Assembly (NCBI GenBank): GCA_004026145.2
Contig: CP034991.1
Span: 1,631,634 to 1,695,633, forward strand
Length of the DNA stretch: 64,000 nt
Direction of reading: 5' to 3'
Origin: Takifugu bimaculatus
Lineage: Eukaryota; Chordata; Actinopteri; Tetraodontiformes; Tetraodontidae
Shown piece after piece: positions 27,027 through 38,252 of this stretch. A program made the position numbers and the translations under genes. Within the stretch, counting starts at the first letter, position 1. Each line of letters starts with the position of its first letter. The notes beneath the pieces were generated by a model. That model was not told where the DNA came from, made no database searches, and saw only the letters and a list, made by a program, of their open reading frames with translations.

Positions 27027-30000
27027 ACCAGATTCAAATGAAAAAAAGGAGAAAGTTCCAAGTTAAATAAACTGAGTGGGAAAAGGACAGCAGCTGTAAA
27101 GATGATTTCAGTGTTTTTAATATTCAGTGCTTAAATCGACGATAATTATTTCTTGAGGTTTGATAATTATTGCTTTGTGGTTGAGATGAAACTGGACTCC
27201 CAGTAAGAGGTTTAATCATTTACAAGGCATTGTAACCAGGACAAGGCCAGGTCTGCTTTATATTGAGACTCACCCATGTTAAATATGAGCCCGCAGGAAC
27301 AACAGAATTAAACTTTAGACTAACATTGTCCAACAGATTATTGTTTCGATCATCCAAGAGTAAATGTTGGTTCCTCAATGCATATAAGATTTAGCTCTGT
27401 ACATCAAGTAAAAATTTAGCTGTATGTCTGTTTCTGTGGTGCAAGAATATCAGTAATAGCTCTGTAATTATTAACTAAGCAGTTAGAAGTAGTTTACTTA
27501 AAGACTGTTTGTGTTAGATGTGTGAGGATTATGGCAGTTTGTAATGTTAGATCTCACACCTCAGAATGAATCAGTTTATATTGGTGTGAAATCCCCTTTT
27601 AACTCAGCATGTCTTACATGCATCTCTATAATTAACTCCTATTTGAAGTATTTTCAGGTTCTTGCAGCCTATTTATTAATGTAAAACACATGGCTCAATG
27701 TTATGTCTCACACACAAAAGATAAATCAGATTAATCTCTTCTGTTGTCAAGGAAGATGGATGCTTTGATCAAAAATGACTGCCGCGTTTCGTTGATGATG
27801 TCACCTACCACTAAATTAATCAGATTAGCCTTCAATGAATATGTTTGATTCTTGTTAAGGACTTGAATCAGTTCTCTAAACTGATTTTGTGATTTGGAAT
27901 TCGCAGAGATAAATGTGACCAAAGATCCCCTAAAATCGCACCTTAATTCTTCTCTGTGCAACTGTGTTAACAGTGAACCTCTTTGATGTGTTAGAGTTGT
28001 GGCTTCCCCAGCAGGGAGGTTATGTTGAGGAATGTAGCATCACGCTTGGCTGAGCAAGCGCCGTATCAGCCTTGCCTGTCTCCTATTTTCCTCCCCTCCT
28101 CACCTCGCTGCCTTTCCCCTCTTGCTGTCTTTGTACATCAGAGCATCACTGCTGATGTCTGTGCTGGAGGTTATTGGGTCACATGTCACAGACAGACAGG
28201 AAATTAATATATTTTGAATCTGCATCGCAAATAAAACCATTTCTGTCTCTGCTCATGCATCAGAATAGGGTGAGGGGGACTAAAAGAGCATGTGATAGAA
28301 AGAATTTGATCTTTGACGGGATTAGATCTTCTTGTAAATGTCTCAATGTCCTATCCCCTACTCATCTAGGATGAGGAAGACTCCTTTGTGATGAAGGCCA
28401 TCATCCATGCCATAAATGATGACAACGTCCCCGGTCTCACGCATTTACTCGGCTCCTTAAACAGTTACGATGTCAATCAGCCCAACAAGGTGAGCAGCAC
28501 GTACATGCGCAGCACACAAAACAACCCTGGGTTCCACTCTTTGATCATGTGGCGTTCTAAATAAATTGGTGTGTGTGTGGCAGCATGGGACTCCGCCCCT
28601 TCTGATCGCGGCTGGCTGTGGCAACATTCAGATCATCGAGGTGCTGATGAGAAAAGGTGCCGAGATTCAGGCCGGCGATAAGGTAAAGACAGCCTGTGGG
28701 GTGTGATCTGTGTGACTCAGCTGTTGAAACGGGCCTCCGAGCCGCAGTAATGAAGAAAGTGAATCGTACATTTGCACAAGCAGACGGAACACGACAAGAA
28801 CTTTTTATTTTTTAAAAACCTTCAGAGTGGAGCCAATGCCATCTACTACGCAGCAAGACACGGCCATGTGGAGACCCTGAAATTCCTCCACGAGAAGAAA
28901 TGCCCTCTGGATATCCAAGATAAGGTGAACCATCTTCCCCCTGGGTGTCTATGTCATACACACTCACACACATCTCTTTCAGACCTCTGGAGCACCATTA
29001 CCTTGGTTTTTCAAAACGTCCAGACACACAGATTCACGCTCACCACGTTGAGCACCTGGAGAGAAAACCAGTTACTCTGGCATTTTATCAGCTTATTTGC
29101 TGTTGCTATAGAAACGGGATTTGCGGGGGAAGATTGTGTGCGTGTGTGTGTTTGCTTTCAGTACTGGTGCCACCTCAGTCACTGAGATTCTCCACAAGAT
29201 AAAATCCCTAAAGCATTTCGCAGTCGCCTTAATTAATTGACCCTCTGCTGGCGCTGCTCTTTTAGAGGTACAATCAGAATATCTCCTTTAAATTGTTAGT
29301 AAAGTCGAGCAGAAACAGACATTTAGTTTGCCATAGCTGGGCTTTAAATAGTAAAATATCACCAAAAATCATTTCTTTGCAGTTTCCATATAAATGTAGT
29401 ATACATGTTTAATATTTTCTTAATTTGTCTTATTTCCTTAATGTAACGTGCTCTTCTTCAGTCCGGGGAAACTGCTCTCCATGTGGCAGCTCGCTATGGC
29501 AACGTGGACGTGGTGAGCTATCTGTGCAGCATTCGTGCCAATCCAGATCTGGCCGACAGGGTAAACACTGGAACATGTTCACATGTAGATTAAAACGATT
29601 AAATGGAACAATGATGTCATTGTTTTATATTCCCCTTCACACCTCCAGGAGCAGGAGACCCCGCTGCATTGTGCTGCATGGCACGGATATTCCACAGTGG
29701 CCCGAGCACTCTGCCAGGCGGGCTGCCACGTCAACGCAAAGAACCGAGAGGGCGAGAGCCCATTGCTGACTGCATCTGCTCGGGGTTTCGTGGACATCGT
29801 CGAGTGCCTGGTGGAGCATCGGGCCACTCTCGAAGCCAGTGACAAGGTGGTTATTCATGATTATTGTTTATACGGGAATCATTTCCCTGTGATGATGTAA
29901 TTTAAGCGATTTGAGCGGATTGATCCCTTTGTGTTGCCATAGGCATACGCTGTTATTAGTTGCTGATGGATAGATCAGAGATACATTGTTTGTCTTCAGG

Positions 30001-33000
30001 ATGGACACACAGCCCTCCACCTGGCCGTACGGAGGTGTCAAGTTGACGTAGTCCGTTGCCTCCTTAGACACCACTGTCACCTTGACCAACAGGATCGCCA
30101 TGGTAACACCCCACTACACATCGCGTGCAAGGATGGAAACCTTGCCATTGTCATGGCTATTTGCAGTGCCAAGGCCAACCTTGACCTCCCTAACAAGGTG
30201 AGTGCTTCTGAGCAGGTAGATCACACACTTAACTCTCGTCCCTGTCTGTTCCTCATGGTCCTGCTCCAATTAACACCTGTAAAATCTCAGTGTGTAGAAG
30301 ACACCTGACGAGGACAGGTGTGTTAGGCAGTGTAGTGTAGTTGGTCCAATCAAGTCCAAATAAGATCAATGTGAGGGGATAAATAAACAGTGAAAGCAAA
30401 CACGGGAAAGAGGATTGGAGGGATTTCTGTAAGTATAAATACACGCTAGCGGAACATTTTTGCTCCATGATCCAACTAATGGGCCCATAAATCTGGCATT
30501 CATGATTCACCCTGAGCCGCTGCTTTTAGGGGAGGGTAAGTGGACCTGTTAACGTTTGACTGGACATTTTATCTTCCCTCACTTCTTCACCAGGCGCCAC
30601 TTTTCTGCCTCGGCTGATTTCGTATTCTATTTTGATACCATCTAGTTTAATGTATTCTATGATGGGATTGCTTTTCCCATACTCTGAAAGCCCCTTGGGT
30701 TTTTCACTTTTGAAAGAAATGTTTGAGGATCCATCCTCCCTTAATTATTCACGTGCATTGTTATTTTGACATATTTAAGGAATATGGAATTTTCTTTTGT
30801 CTGTCGTTCTATTACAGTATGGCCGGACTTCTCTTCACCTGGCTGCCAGCAACGGAAGCCTGGAGGTGGTTCGTCACCTGTGTCTTGCTGGAGTTAACAT
30901 TGATGCTGTCACCAATGTGAGTTCCCAACGGCCATTTCCTTTGGCCATTTCTCTGCTTTTCTCAATTTTAAGTGGTTGCAGATATCATAATACCTATCAT
31001 GTCTCTTAGAGCTCAGCTCAAGCAAAATAACTGTTTCTTTCATGAGTGAAGTATGTGACCAACAAAGGTCACTAAATGCTAAAGCTCGAAAACTACAACA
31101 CACATTCTTATTAGAAGCAGATATTTGTATTAATAGCACTTAGCCCTCCAGGAACTGAGCTGCACAAGCTCCCTAATTCTGGTTTGAAGCCTAATATTCT
31201 TAATTTGTTTGCACTTTCTGTTATTGTAATTGATTCAACTCTGATCCCTGCTGTGAATTTTCCTTTATCTAACTCCAAAGATTTTTGTTCACAGCCCAGT
31301 AGTGGCTTTGTGCTGGGTAAGCTGTTACCAGACCATTGATCAGGATGGAGCTTTAATGGCTTAGTTCTGTTTTTCGGGACATTTATTGTCATTAACCTTC
31401 TTTTGGTGGTATTGTTGAACATGTGATGTGCATGTTTAATCTTGAATCATGTATAATTCAATGTCCAGCAGCTCACACAGCTGACTGATAGCTTCATTTT
31501 TAACATTTGCATGAGATCATGAGAAACAAGGTCAGCACATGTGGTCTGCTACACTCCAAGAATCCCCCGCACTGTGGTAGCATCTTTCTCTGCTGCTCTT
31601 TCTATTGCTCGCTTGTTGTTAGTGGGGTTTTTTGCATTTAAAATCTACGATCTTGCTCCACATCCATCTTATATTCAGCTGACCGCGTCACCTTTAATTT
31701 GACAGGCGTTTCCAGTGAAACTTGCACCGATGAGGTTGTTTTGAGGGCCAGATTGTGCTTCATTTACATGAACATCATTGACATTTATCTGTTTGAACAG
31801 CTTAAAGGTCAGTGGTCTCAGTGCTCTTATAATATTAGGTGACCTTTTCACAGAGGTGTAAACAAGTCCTAAAACCAAGAGAGCAAACCTAGAAAATGGC
31901 ATATTTCAGATTTAAATGAAGTGCCCCTTATTGATTTTTACAGTAATCATTGTGTTTCATAACAGTCAGTTGAATGAGTGTGTAGGCGTTCCAGGCTGCC
32001 AGTGTAGTTTTTCCCCTGTGGAGCCGCATCCAGAGCCAAACAATGACAGATGGCTATGGGAGTGGAAAACTTGTCAGTGCCGCAGTGTGTTCACAGGAAA
32101 ATTGAGAGAGTAACAAATTAAGACAGTTCTAGTGCTGGACAGACACACTGTGTGTCTCTTTACTGCTGTAGTTAATCCAGCAAATCATCTGAGAGTGCTT
32201 AAAGCAGCCCTGTCCTCACTCTAGGGCCTCATAAAAGGGTCTCAAGATTTTAGAGCTGCATAGAAGCAGAAAATTATTAATGATTCAGTAAAAGTTTGAC
32301 CTGAAAAGATGCGTAATTTGAGGCGTGAACGTGGTCCATGATTTACCCAGGTTGGGTTGGGCAACAGCCGCTGATCACATGACACCTGTATGTTGTTGAG
32401 CTGCACATTTAGCAGGTTTTCAGGCGGCAGACGCATTGTAAGACAAACCTGTAATGTGACCGCTGCTGCATTAATGAATGAGTCTGTAGAAGATTAATTG
32501 AAATGCTTCAACACTATAATTAGAGGTTTTTAATTAAATGCTGTTGGAGACAGAGAAAGGGTTCCAGTGTCACGGATGAACTGCGTCAGCAGTGAGAGCA
32601 GGCTGGGGGTCTCTTCACTACTGTACAGGCCAGTGGAGTTTTACATCATTCCACTCAGCAGTCGACCATGTCGAAACTGTTTGACCAACACGTTTACAAG
32701 AACTGTGTTGGTCTCACATTTCTGACCAGGAAAAGGGTCCTTTGAGGAAGGGGGATGCCTCTGCGTGTCCTCCCACAGCTGCATTTTTGGGGTTGTCTCA
32801 TTCTTGCTCATGTTAGATTGTGTTATCTTAAGCGATGACTGATCATCATAACTTTATGCTATGTATTGTTATGTGTATTGTTATTTATCCACCTGTGACC
32901 ATGCGACTAAATTTATTTTAATCCTCTCAGGATGGGAAGACGGCAGAGGAACTCGCCAGCGTTGATCACCACGACCATATCGTTTCTTTATTGGTGAGGT

Positions 33001-36000
33001 TAAAAAAGGTACGCAAACAGACGCTCACACACTTCTGTTTAAAAGGTAGGTGTGACAGGTGAAGGCAGAATGACTCAAATGCAGTCAGACGAAAGAAAAG
33101 GGGATGATGCCAACGTCAGGTTCACACACACTCACTCCAGTCTCAGGTCTATTCCAGAGCACAGGTGTGAATATATAAATATCAAATATCTTCTCCCTGT
33201 CGTCTCTCGTCATGTTATGGGCACTCTGTACTGAGCTGCTGTTTTTAGTAATAACAAGCCTATGAAACAATATAAATAGCCCACATTTGCAGATTCTTTC
33301 CATTTGTTCGGCAGTTTTGTTGATGAACCCAGTTTAGCATTTCTGATGCCCAATTTAATTTATTATAATTATTGTTGTTGTGGTTATAAAAATGAGATTT
33401 TAGCCTCCTCTCCTTTTCCAGAAGACCTGCTGATATTTTGCCTCTAGTGTGAAAACATGAGTTTGCACTGTGAAAACAGTCATCCTCTGCATATGCTGGG
33501 CTAATTTAAGACACTTTGGCACCTTGTTTTCAGAAAGAGAATCTAATTATCCTGATCCTCTCACTTAAAGTAGAGGGTAGGGATTACGGTTTATAATTGA
33601 ATTCCAAGCAAAATCCAGATTTTAATGAATCCAAATTGTGATTCACTGCCCTTAGAATTACAGGATTAATTTGTTTCAACATCCCAAATACCATCATTAG
33701 AGGCCATTTCAGATGTTTCAAGCAACTTCTGGATCATTTTAGGTGTCAGAAAGGTCTTTTCCTGACTGGCAGGAATTGCTCTCTTGTGGTTCTTCAGTTT
33801 ATTTCTTCTAGTTGAACTCGGCTTTAGGTCCCTGCTCTCTCTCACTCAGGACAACCACAAACTGAGCTACATCCAGCAGCTACGGCCCACTCAGACTATC
33901 CAGCCCAGGATTAAACTGAAACTGTTTGGACACTCCGGAGCGGGGAAGAGCACCCTGCTGGAGTCTCTCAAGTGCGGCATCCTGCGTAGCTTCTTCAGGA
34001 GGAGGAGGACACGCATGACTAACACGGCCCGCCACCCCAACTCCCCAATCAACTCCAAACCACCTGGTAGGTGATGTTTCTGTTGAAGCCGAGATAATCC
34101 TTCAGAGGATTACAGTTTCACTTGACGAACCAAAATCATCTTGTTTTAGAAAGGTCACAAAATGACCCTCCTTATTTAAAAGCTTTGGGAGCACTGAGGG
34201 GCTCCCTCAGCTCGTCGGCTCGAAAGGTTTGGTTCCTACCCCTGCAGATGTGAGGGATTGTCCAATTTGTTCTTCAGCCATTCACTGTAAAGTAAATACT
34301 CTATGTCTAATGCTAATGCCAAATCACCACCAGTATGCTTGTCATACAAAACCAACATAATCCACAGAAATAATAGATTTCATTAACAGTTTTTCACTGC
34401 ACAAACTCATTAGGTTAAATTTAAAAGCACAAAACTATTGTGTGATTTTCTCAACCTACTTATAATTAGCAACTCTAGTCACACACACACACACACACAC
34501 ACATTCTCTTGTATTCTCTATTTCTCTCTCTCACATATGCACACAGACCACGTACATCCATCATTGTGTTTCCCTAAAAGGCTCCATTCTCTAATACGGC
34601 AAGTCATTTCCTCTCAAACAAACAAGATGTTTTCTTATGTGACGATAGTTGTTTAGGTGAGCTGCTCAAAAGACTGTGGAAGAGCTTTTGGGTCCTGAAT
34701 TCACTGAGGCTTTTATCGACTCCGTGTCTGCAGCGAGACGTGCCAGGAGTCCACTGAAAAACAGAGAAGCAGAGCTGAGAGGGAACAGTTGCAGCGTCCA
34801 TCTGTCTCGCGTTTAGATTTGTCCTCAAGCAAAAGCAACGCAAGCATTCATATTGTTCTTTTGTCCAATTTTATTACCTCAAACCCATATTTACTTTTGT
34901 CCTGTGTCAATGTTTATGGGGTGCCATCTCTATAAAACCTGTAATGCATACAACAGCACATATCAAGACGAAGGTTGTGTGTACAGCTGGAGCATCTCAG
35001 TCTTTCGGGATGTGTAAACTGTCGTGAAGGAAACCTGAATGCATTTTTCACGGTTTTAATGATTCTCAGTTTAAATCCAGAGTAACTTTAGGCATTGTGT
35101 TTCATGCGGTCGAGGAAATTCAGTCTTTGGTCTGAAAAGTCCATATATTTGTAGTAAAATGGCTCCCCCTTCTGGCAATAGACGTGCATTAAATATGCCA
35201 CCTAAAAAACAGTTTTAAGGAAAAGTTAAATGTTTACAAAACCATCACCTGATGGAAAAATCGAATTCCATATTAGAAAAAACCAAACATTTATCCTTGT
35301 TTGTTCCTTTTTGAATTTAGTCTCGGTGAGCATCTCCAATCTGTACCCCGGCTGCTGAGAACTGTGAGCGTGCGGAGTCGCAGCATGATGTTTGAGCCAA
35401 GCCTGACCAAAGGAGTTCTGGAGGTCTTCTCCCCCGTCCACAGCGCCCTGTCCACGGCCGACGAACAGGCTACAAAGGCCATCGACATCCAGCACGCCAA
35501 CATCCACGGTGAGAACCCACGGGCTACATTCACGGTTATACGTTTAATGGCTGCGTCTTTAACGCGTCCCTCCTCTCCACAGGCGTGGGCGACTTCAGCG
35601 TATGGGAGTTTTCTGGGAACCCCGTCTATCACTGCTCCTACGACTACTTTGCGGCCAACGACAGCACAGCGATCCACTTGGTCCTGTTCAGCCTGGAGGA
35701 GCCGTACGAGACCCAGCTGAGCCACGTCACCTACTGGTTGAACCTGCTGAAAGCTCTCACTCTGCCACAGTACAACATCGGTGAGGATGGGAACGATACG
35801 TTTGTGACGGTATCATTCAGATTCAAAGAGAATCTGTATGTTCAGTGTAGTTTGATGTTCCTTTTGACAGGAGTTTTTGGAGTTTGTTCTAATCAGATGT
35901 GTTTTCCTGCCCTTCTCCAGCTTTTGGAGGTCGCATCCAGCAGCCTCTGGTGGTCGTGCTCGTGGCGACACACGCCGACCTCGCTGACATCCCCAGAGCT

Positions 36001-38252
36001 TTTTCCGGGGAGTTCACTTATGACAAGGAGAAAGTGCTTCTCAAGGAAGTCAGGAACAGGTCGGGTCCACAGAGGAGAAGCAAACAGATTCTGTTGAAGT
36101 GGCTCCTCCCCTCCGTGGGACTACAGACTCAAATATCTTTGCTTTGTTTGCAGGTTCGGGGTTGACCTGCAGATCAGTGAAAAATTGTTCGTGATGGACG
36201 CTGGGGCCTCAAACTCCAAAGACGTTAAGCTTCTGAGGAATCACCTACAGGAACTTCGCAGCAGCATCATCTCTGTGAGCCTATGTCGTGTGTAATGCTT
36301 CATATAGCAGGATGATGAGGGGAAAAAAATATTTCAACAGATTCAAGCCTTCAGTCAGAGTGTTGTGTGTTGCTAAGAAACTGTTTTCCACTAAATTGGT
36401 CTCAACCTTCAAATTTGCAGAAGTGTAGTCCCATGACGCAGCTGACAGAGCGCTTGCTGACTACCCTCCCATCCTGGAGGAGACTGAGCGGACCCAACCA
36501 GCTGACATCATGGCAGCAGTTTGTCAGCGATGTCCAGGAGCACATCAACCCGCTGGTCAGCCAGGATCATCTGCGCACGCTGACCATGCAGCTCCACAGC
36601 ATGGGCGAGGTGCGTGTTTGATCATTATCAAATCAGAATACCTTACAGCTGATTAAAAATAAATATGCATATGAAAAGCTTCCAAACTTTAAACATCACT
36701 CCTGACTAAATTCCCTTTCTGTTTTTGGTGGATTTAACATAAGTGTTTTGTATGTCCGTTGAGCTGGCTGTCATTACAAGTGATTGCCACTAGGGTGCAG
36801 TATCTGTTAATAACTGAAGGAAAAACCATCCACAAATATTGATGGCGCTCTTTTTATTGATTTATTCGTGTATTTCTTCATTTCTCAGCTCAGTAAATTA
36901 CTAAAACAGACAATTTCATTTTGAAAATGTTGGACTTTATCATTTTTATTTTTCCCCTTCCTCCCAGATTAATATCATGCAGAGCGAGACGGTGCAGGAC
37001 GTTGTTCTTCTGGAGCCTCGGTGGCTCTGCAGCGGCATCCTGGGCAAATTGCTCTCTGTGGAGGCCCCCAAGGCCATCCACCACTACCGGGGGCGCTACA
37101 GGCTGGAGGAGGTGCAGGCTCTTGTTCCAGAAAGCGACGTAGAGGAGCTGCTCCAGATCCTGGATGCCATGGACATCTGCGCCCGTGACGCCAGCAACCC
37201 CTTCATGGTGGACGTTCCCGCTCTCATCAAGACGAGCGGCCTCCACCGCTCCTGGACCGAAGAGGACGAGGAGGACGAGGTGCTGATCTACGGTGGCATA
37301 CGGCTCGTCCCTGCGGAGCACCTCACTCCTTTCCCGTGTGGCCTGTTCCACAAACTGCAGGTGAACTTGTGTCGCTGGAGCCACCAGCAGAAATCTGAAG
37401 AAGAAGGCGGAGAGGATTTCGACGGCGACATCCATTTGTGGACGAATGGCGCCAAAGTCAGCCAGGCAGGAGTGGAGGCTATTATCCTGCTGGTCAATCA
37501 CGGGCAGGGGGTGGAGGTTCAGGTGCGCGGCCACGACTCGGAGCGGGCCAAGTGCTACACCTTGTTGGACACCATCTGTAGTATAACAGAGAACCTGCTG
37601 ACCTCCACTCTTCCTGGACTGCTGACAGCCAAATACTACCTTAGTCCCCAGCAGCTGCGGGAACATCACGCCCCCATCATGATCTACCAGCCCAAAGACT
37701 TTTTCCGTGCCCAAGCGCAGCGGGAAAGCTCCCTCACCAACACCATGGGGGGCTACAGAGAGAGCTTCAGCAGCATCCTGTCCTTCGGCTGTGCTGAGGT
37801 TTACCAGCAGGGGACCCTGGGAACGGACATCCATATATCAGATGTCCCCCTGCTGGCTCGCCGGAAGCTGTGTCGCATGCTGGACCCGCCTGACGCTATG
37901 GGAAAAGACTGGTGTCTGCTGGCTATGAACCTCGGCCTCACAGATTTGGTCGCCAAACACAGTAGCGGGACAAATGGCGCCGCTGAGCCGGACTCTCCGC
38001 AGGCGGCTCGGCAGCCCAGCCCGACCGCGGCGCTCCTGCAGGAGTGGAGCAGCCGAGCGGACAGCACAGTCGGGGTGCTGATGGCCAAGCTGAGGGAACT
38101 GGGTCGCAGAGGACGCCGCCGACTTCCTGCTCAAAGCTTCTCCCGTCTTCAGGGTCAACGCGGAGGCCGTCGGCGGGGCCGCCAACGGATACCCAGCGAT
38201 CTGCAACGGCGGCACGTCGTACAACTCGATCAGCTCGGTCGTCTCTCGCTGA
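8742..38252 (+). CDS. dapk1: Death-associated protein kinase 1
   Basis: This is a Ca2+/calmodulin-regulated Ser/Thr kinase of apoptosis and autophagy signalling. The 25 coding exons are 8742-8803, 18539-18760, 20845-20983, 21902-22031, 22545-22593, 22761-22787, 24522-24674, 25771-25816, 25956-26045, 26596-26688, 28370-28489, 28584-28682, 28826-28924, 29462-29560, 29649-29846, 30000-30197, 30818-30916, 32931-33008, 33850-34066, 35321-35508, 35583-35780, 35921-36059, 36154-36274, 36421-36609 and 36968-38252. They sum to about 1444 residues after allowing for three extra bases (human has 1430). Domain order is kinase, calmodulin-binding segment, ankyrin repeats, ROC-COR and death domain. The start is chosen by homology (MTIFNQENVEEFYDIG). 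Conserved frames break in exon 20 (about 35356-35363) and in the last exon (about 38108-38112). The tail ends in SSVVSR, as in mammalian DAPK1. Confidence 0.97.
8804..18538 (+). other. dapk1: dapk1 intron 1 (9.7 kb)
   Basis: This is the largest intron, bounded by donor GTAAGT at 8804 and acceptor TCTCTAG ending at 18538. I found no coding exon or RNA gene in it. It holds a GT microsatellite at 14701-14727 and short G-runs (for example 15455-15463). Long first introns commonly carry enhancers, but nothing here identifies one. Confidence 0.7.
14701..14727 (+). repeat. GT microsatellite, dapk1 intron 1
   Basis: A perfect GT dinucleotide tract of about 13 units lies in dapk1 intron 1. Confidence 0.92.
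19582..19597 (+). repeat. Homopolymer G16 next to a GT tract
   Basis: A run of 16 G follows a short GT repeat (about 19566-19578) in dapk1 intron 2. Such runs are prone to sequencing error and to polymerase slippage. Confidence 0.9.
19765..19827 (+). repeat. GT microsatellite with CGCGCG interruption
   Basis: About 63 bases of alternating GT in dapk1 intron 2 are interrupted at 19808-19813 by CGCGCG, so the alternating purine-pyrimidine pattern is unbroken. This favours Z-DNA formation. Confidence 0.9.
20330..20530 (+). repeat. Degenerate teleost interspersed repeat in dapk1 intron 2
   Basis: The stretch with 'ctggtgacctggtcagggtg', then 'gcccagtgactgctgggata' and 'aactccaacaccc', resembles a dispersed repeat very common in percomorph genomes. 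In that repeat the phrase 'gacctgtccagggtgtaccc' is followed by 'gctgggataggctccagc'. The copy is decayed and non-coding. The recognition is from memory of the family, and the boundaries are approximate. Confidence 0.5.
25956..26688 (+). other. dapk1: dapk1 calmodulin-binding autoregulatory exons 9-10
   Basis: Two exons (25956-26045 and 26596-26688) encode the basic amphipathic segment that blocks the kinase until Ca2+/calmodulin binds. The core NMEKFKKFAARRKWKQSVRL and the following serine are conserved. The serine codon at 26614-26616 corresponds to human Ser308, the inhibitory autophosphorylation site. This implies the mammalian mode of control is retained. Confidence 0.9.
26997..27027 (+). 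repeat. GT microsatellite, dapk1 intron 10
   Basis: A perfect GT tract of about 15 units lies between the calmodulin-binding exon and the first ankyrin exon. Confidence 0.9.
28370..33008 (+). other. dapk1: dapk1 ankyrin-repeat exons 11-18
   Basis: Eight exons (120, 99, 99, 99, 198, 198, 99 and 78 bases) all begin and end in phase 0. The 99-base exons encode single 33-residue ankyrin repeats and the 198-base exons encode two. Typical TPLHLAA-like cores are seen (for example TPLHCAAWHG, TALHLAVRR, TSLHLAASNG). In DAPK1 this block binds partners and helps place the protein at the cytoskeleton. The introns between hold no recognisable gene. Confidence 0.93.
33850..37840 (+). other. dapk1: dapk1 ROC-COR GTPase-like exons 19-25
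   Basis: Exon 19 carries a P-loop, GHSGAGKST (33928-33954), the GTP-binding motif of the ROC domain. Exons 20-22 continue the ROC fold, including VVVLVATHADL. Exons 23-25 encode the COR region. Human DAPK1 has GHSGSGKTT at the P-loop, so nucleotide binding is likely kept. Exon 20 contains a 2-base excess (or 1-base deficit) between the codons for YPGC and VSVRSR. Confidence 0.85.
34480..34503 (+). repeat. CA microsatellite, dapk1 intron 19
   Basis: A perfect CA tract of about 12 units lies in the 1.25-kb intron between exons 19 and 20. Confidence 0.9.
37845..38252 (+). other. dapk1: dapk1 death domain and Ser-rich tail
   Basis: The death domain begins near LLARRKLCRMLDPPD and runs through MAKLRELGRR. 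The conserved continuation DAADFLLKAS and the C-terminal SYNSISSVVSR are read only after skipping one base at about 38108-38112, ending at TGA 38250-38252. Without that skip, an unrelated Arg-rich tail runs to 38308. I take the conserved reading as real. Confidence 0.85.

Noticed and set aside
30301..30321. Short hairpin with ACACCTG and CAGGTGT arms in dapk1 intron 16
   Set aside because: Seven-base arms of this kind arise often by chance, and nothing else marks the site.
30509..30720. Possible extra exon in dapk1 intron 16
   Set aside because: The flanking ankyrin exons join in phase 0 with continuous repeat periodicity, leaving no room for another exon.
36890..37834. 314-codon minus-strand open frame
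   Set aside because: It is antisense to the long dapk1 last exon, whose + strand reading is strongly conserved.
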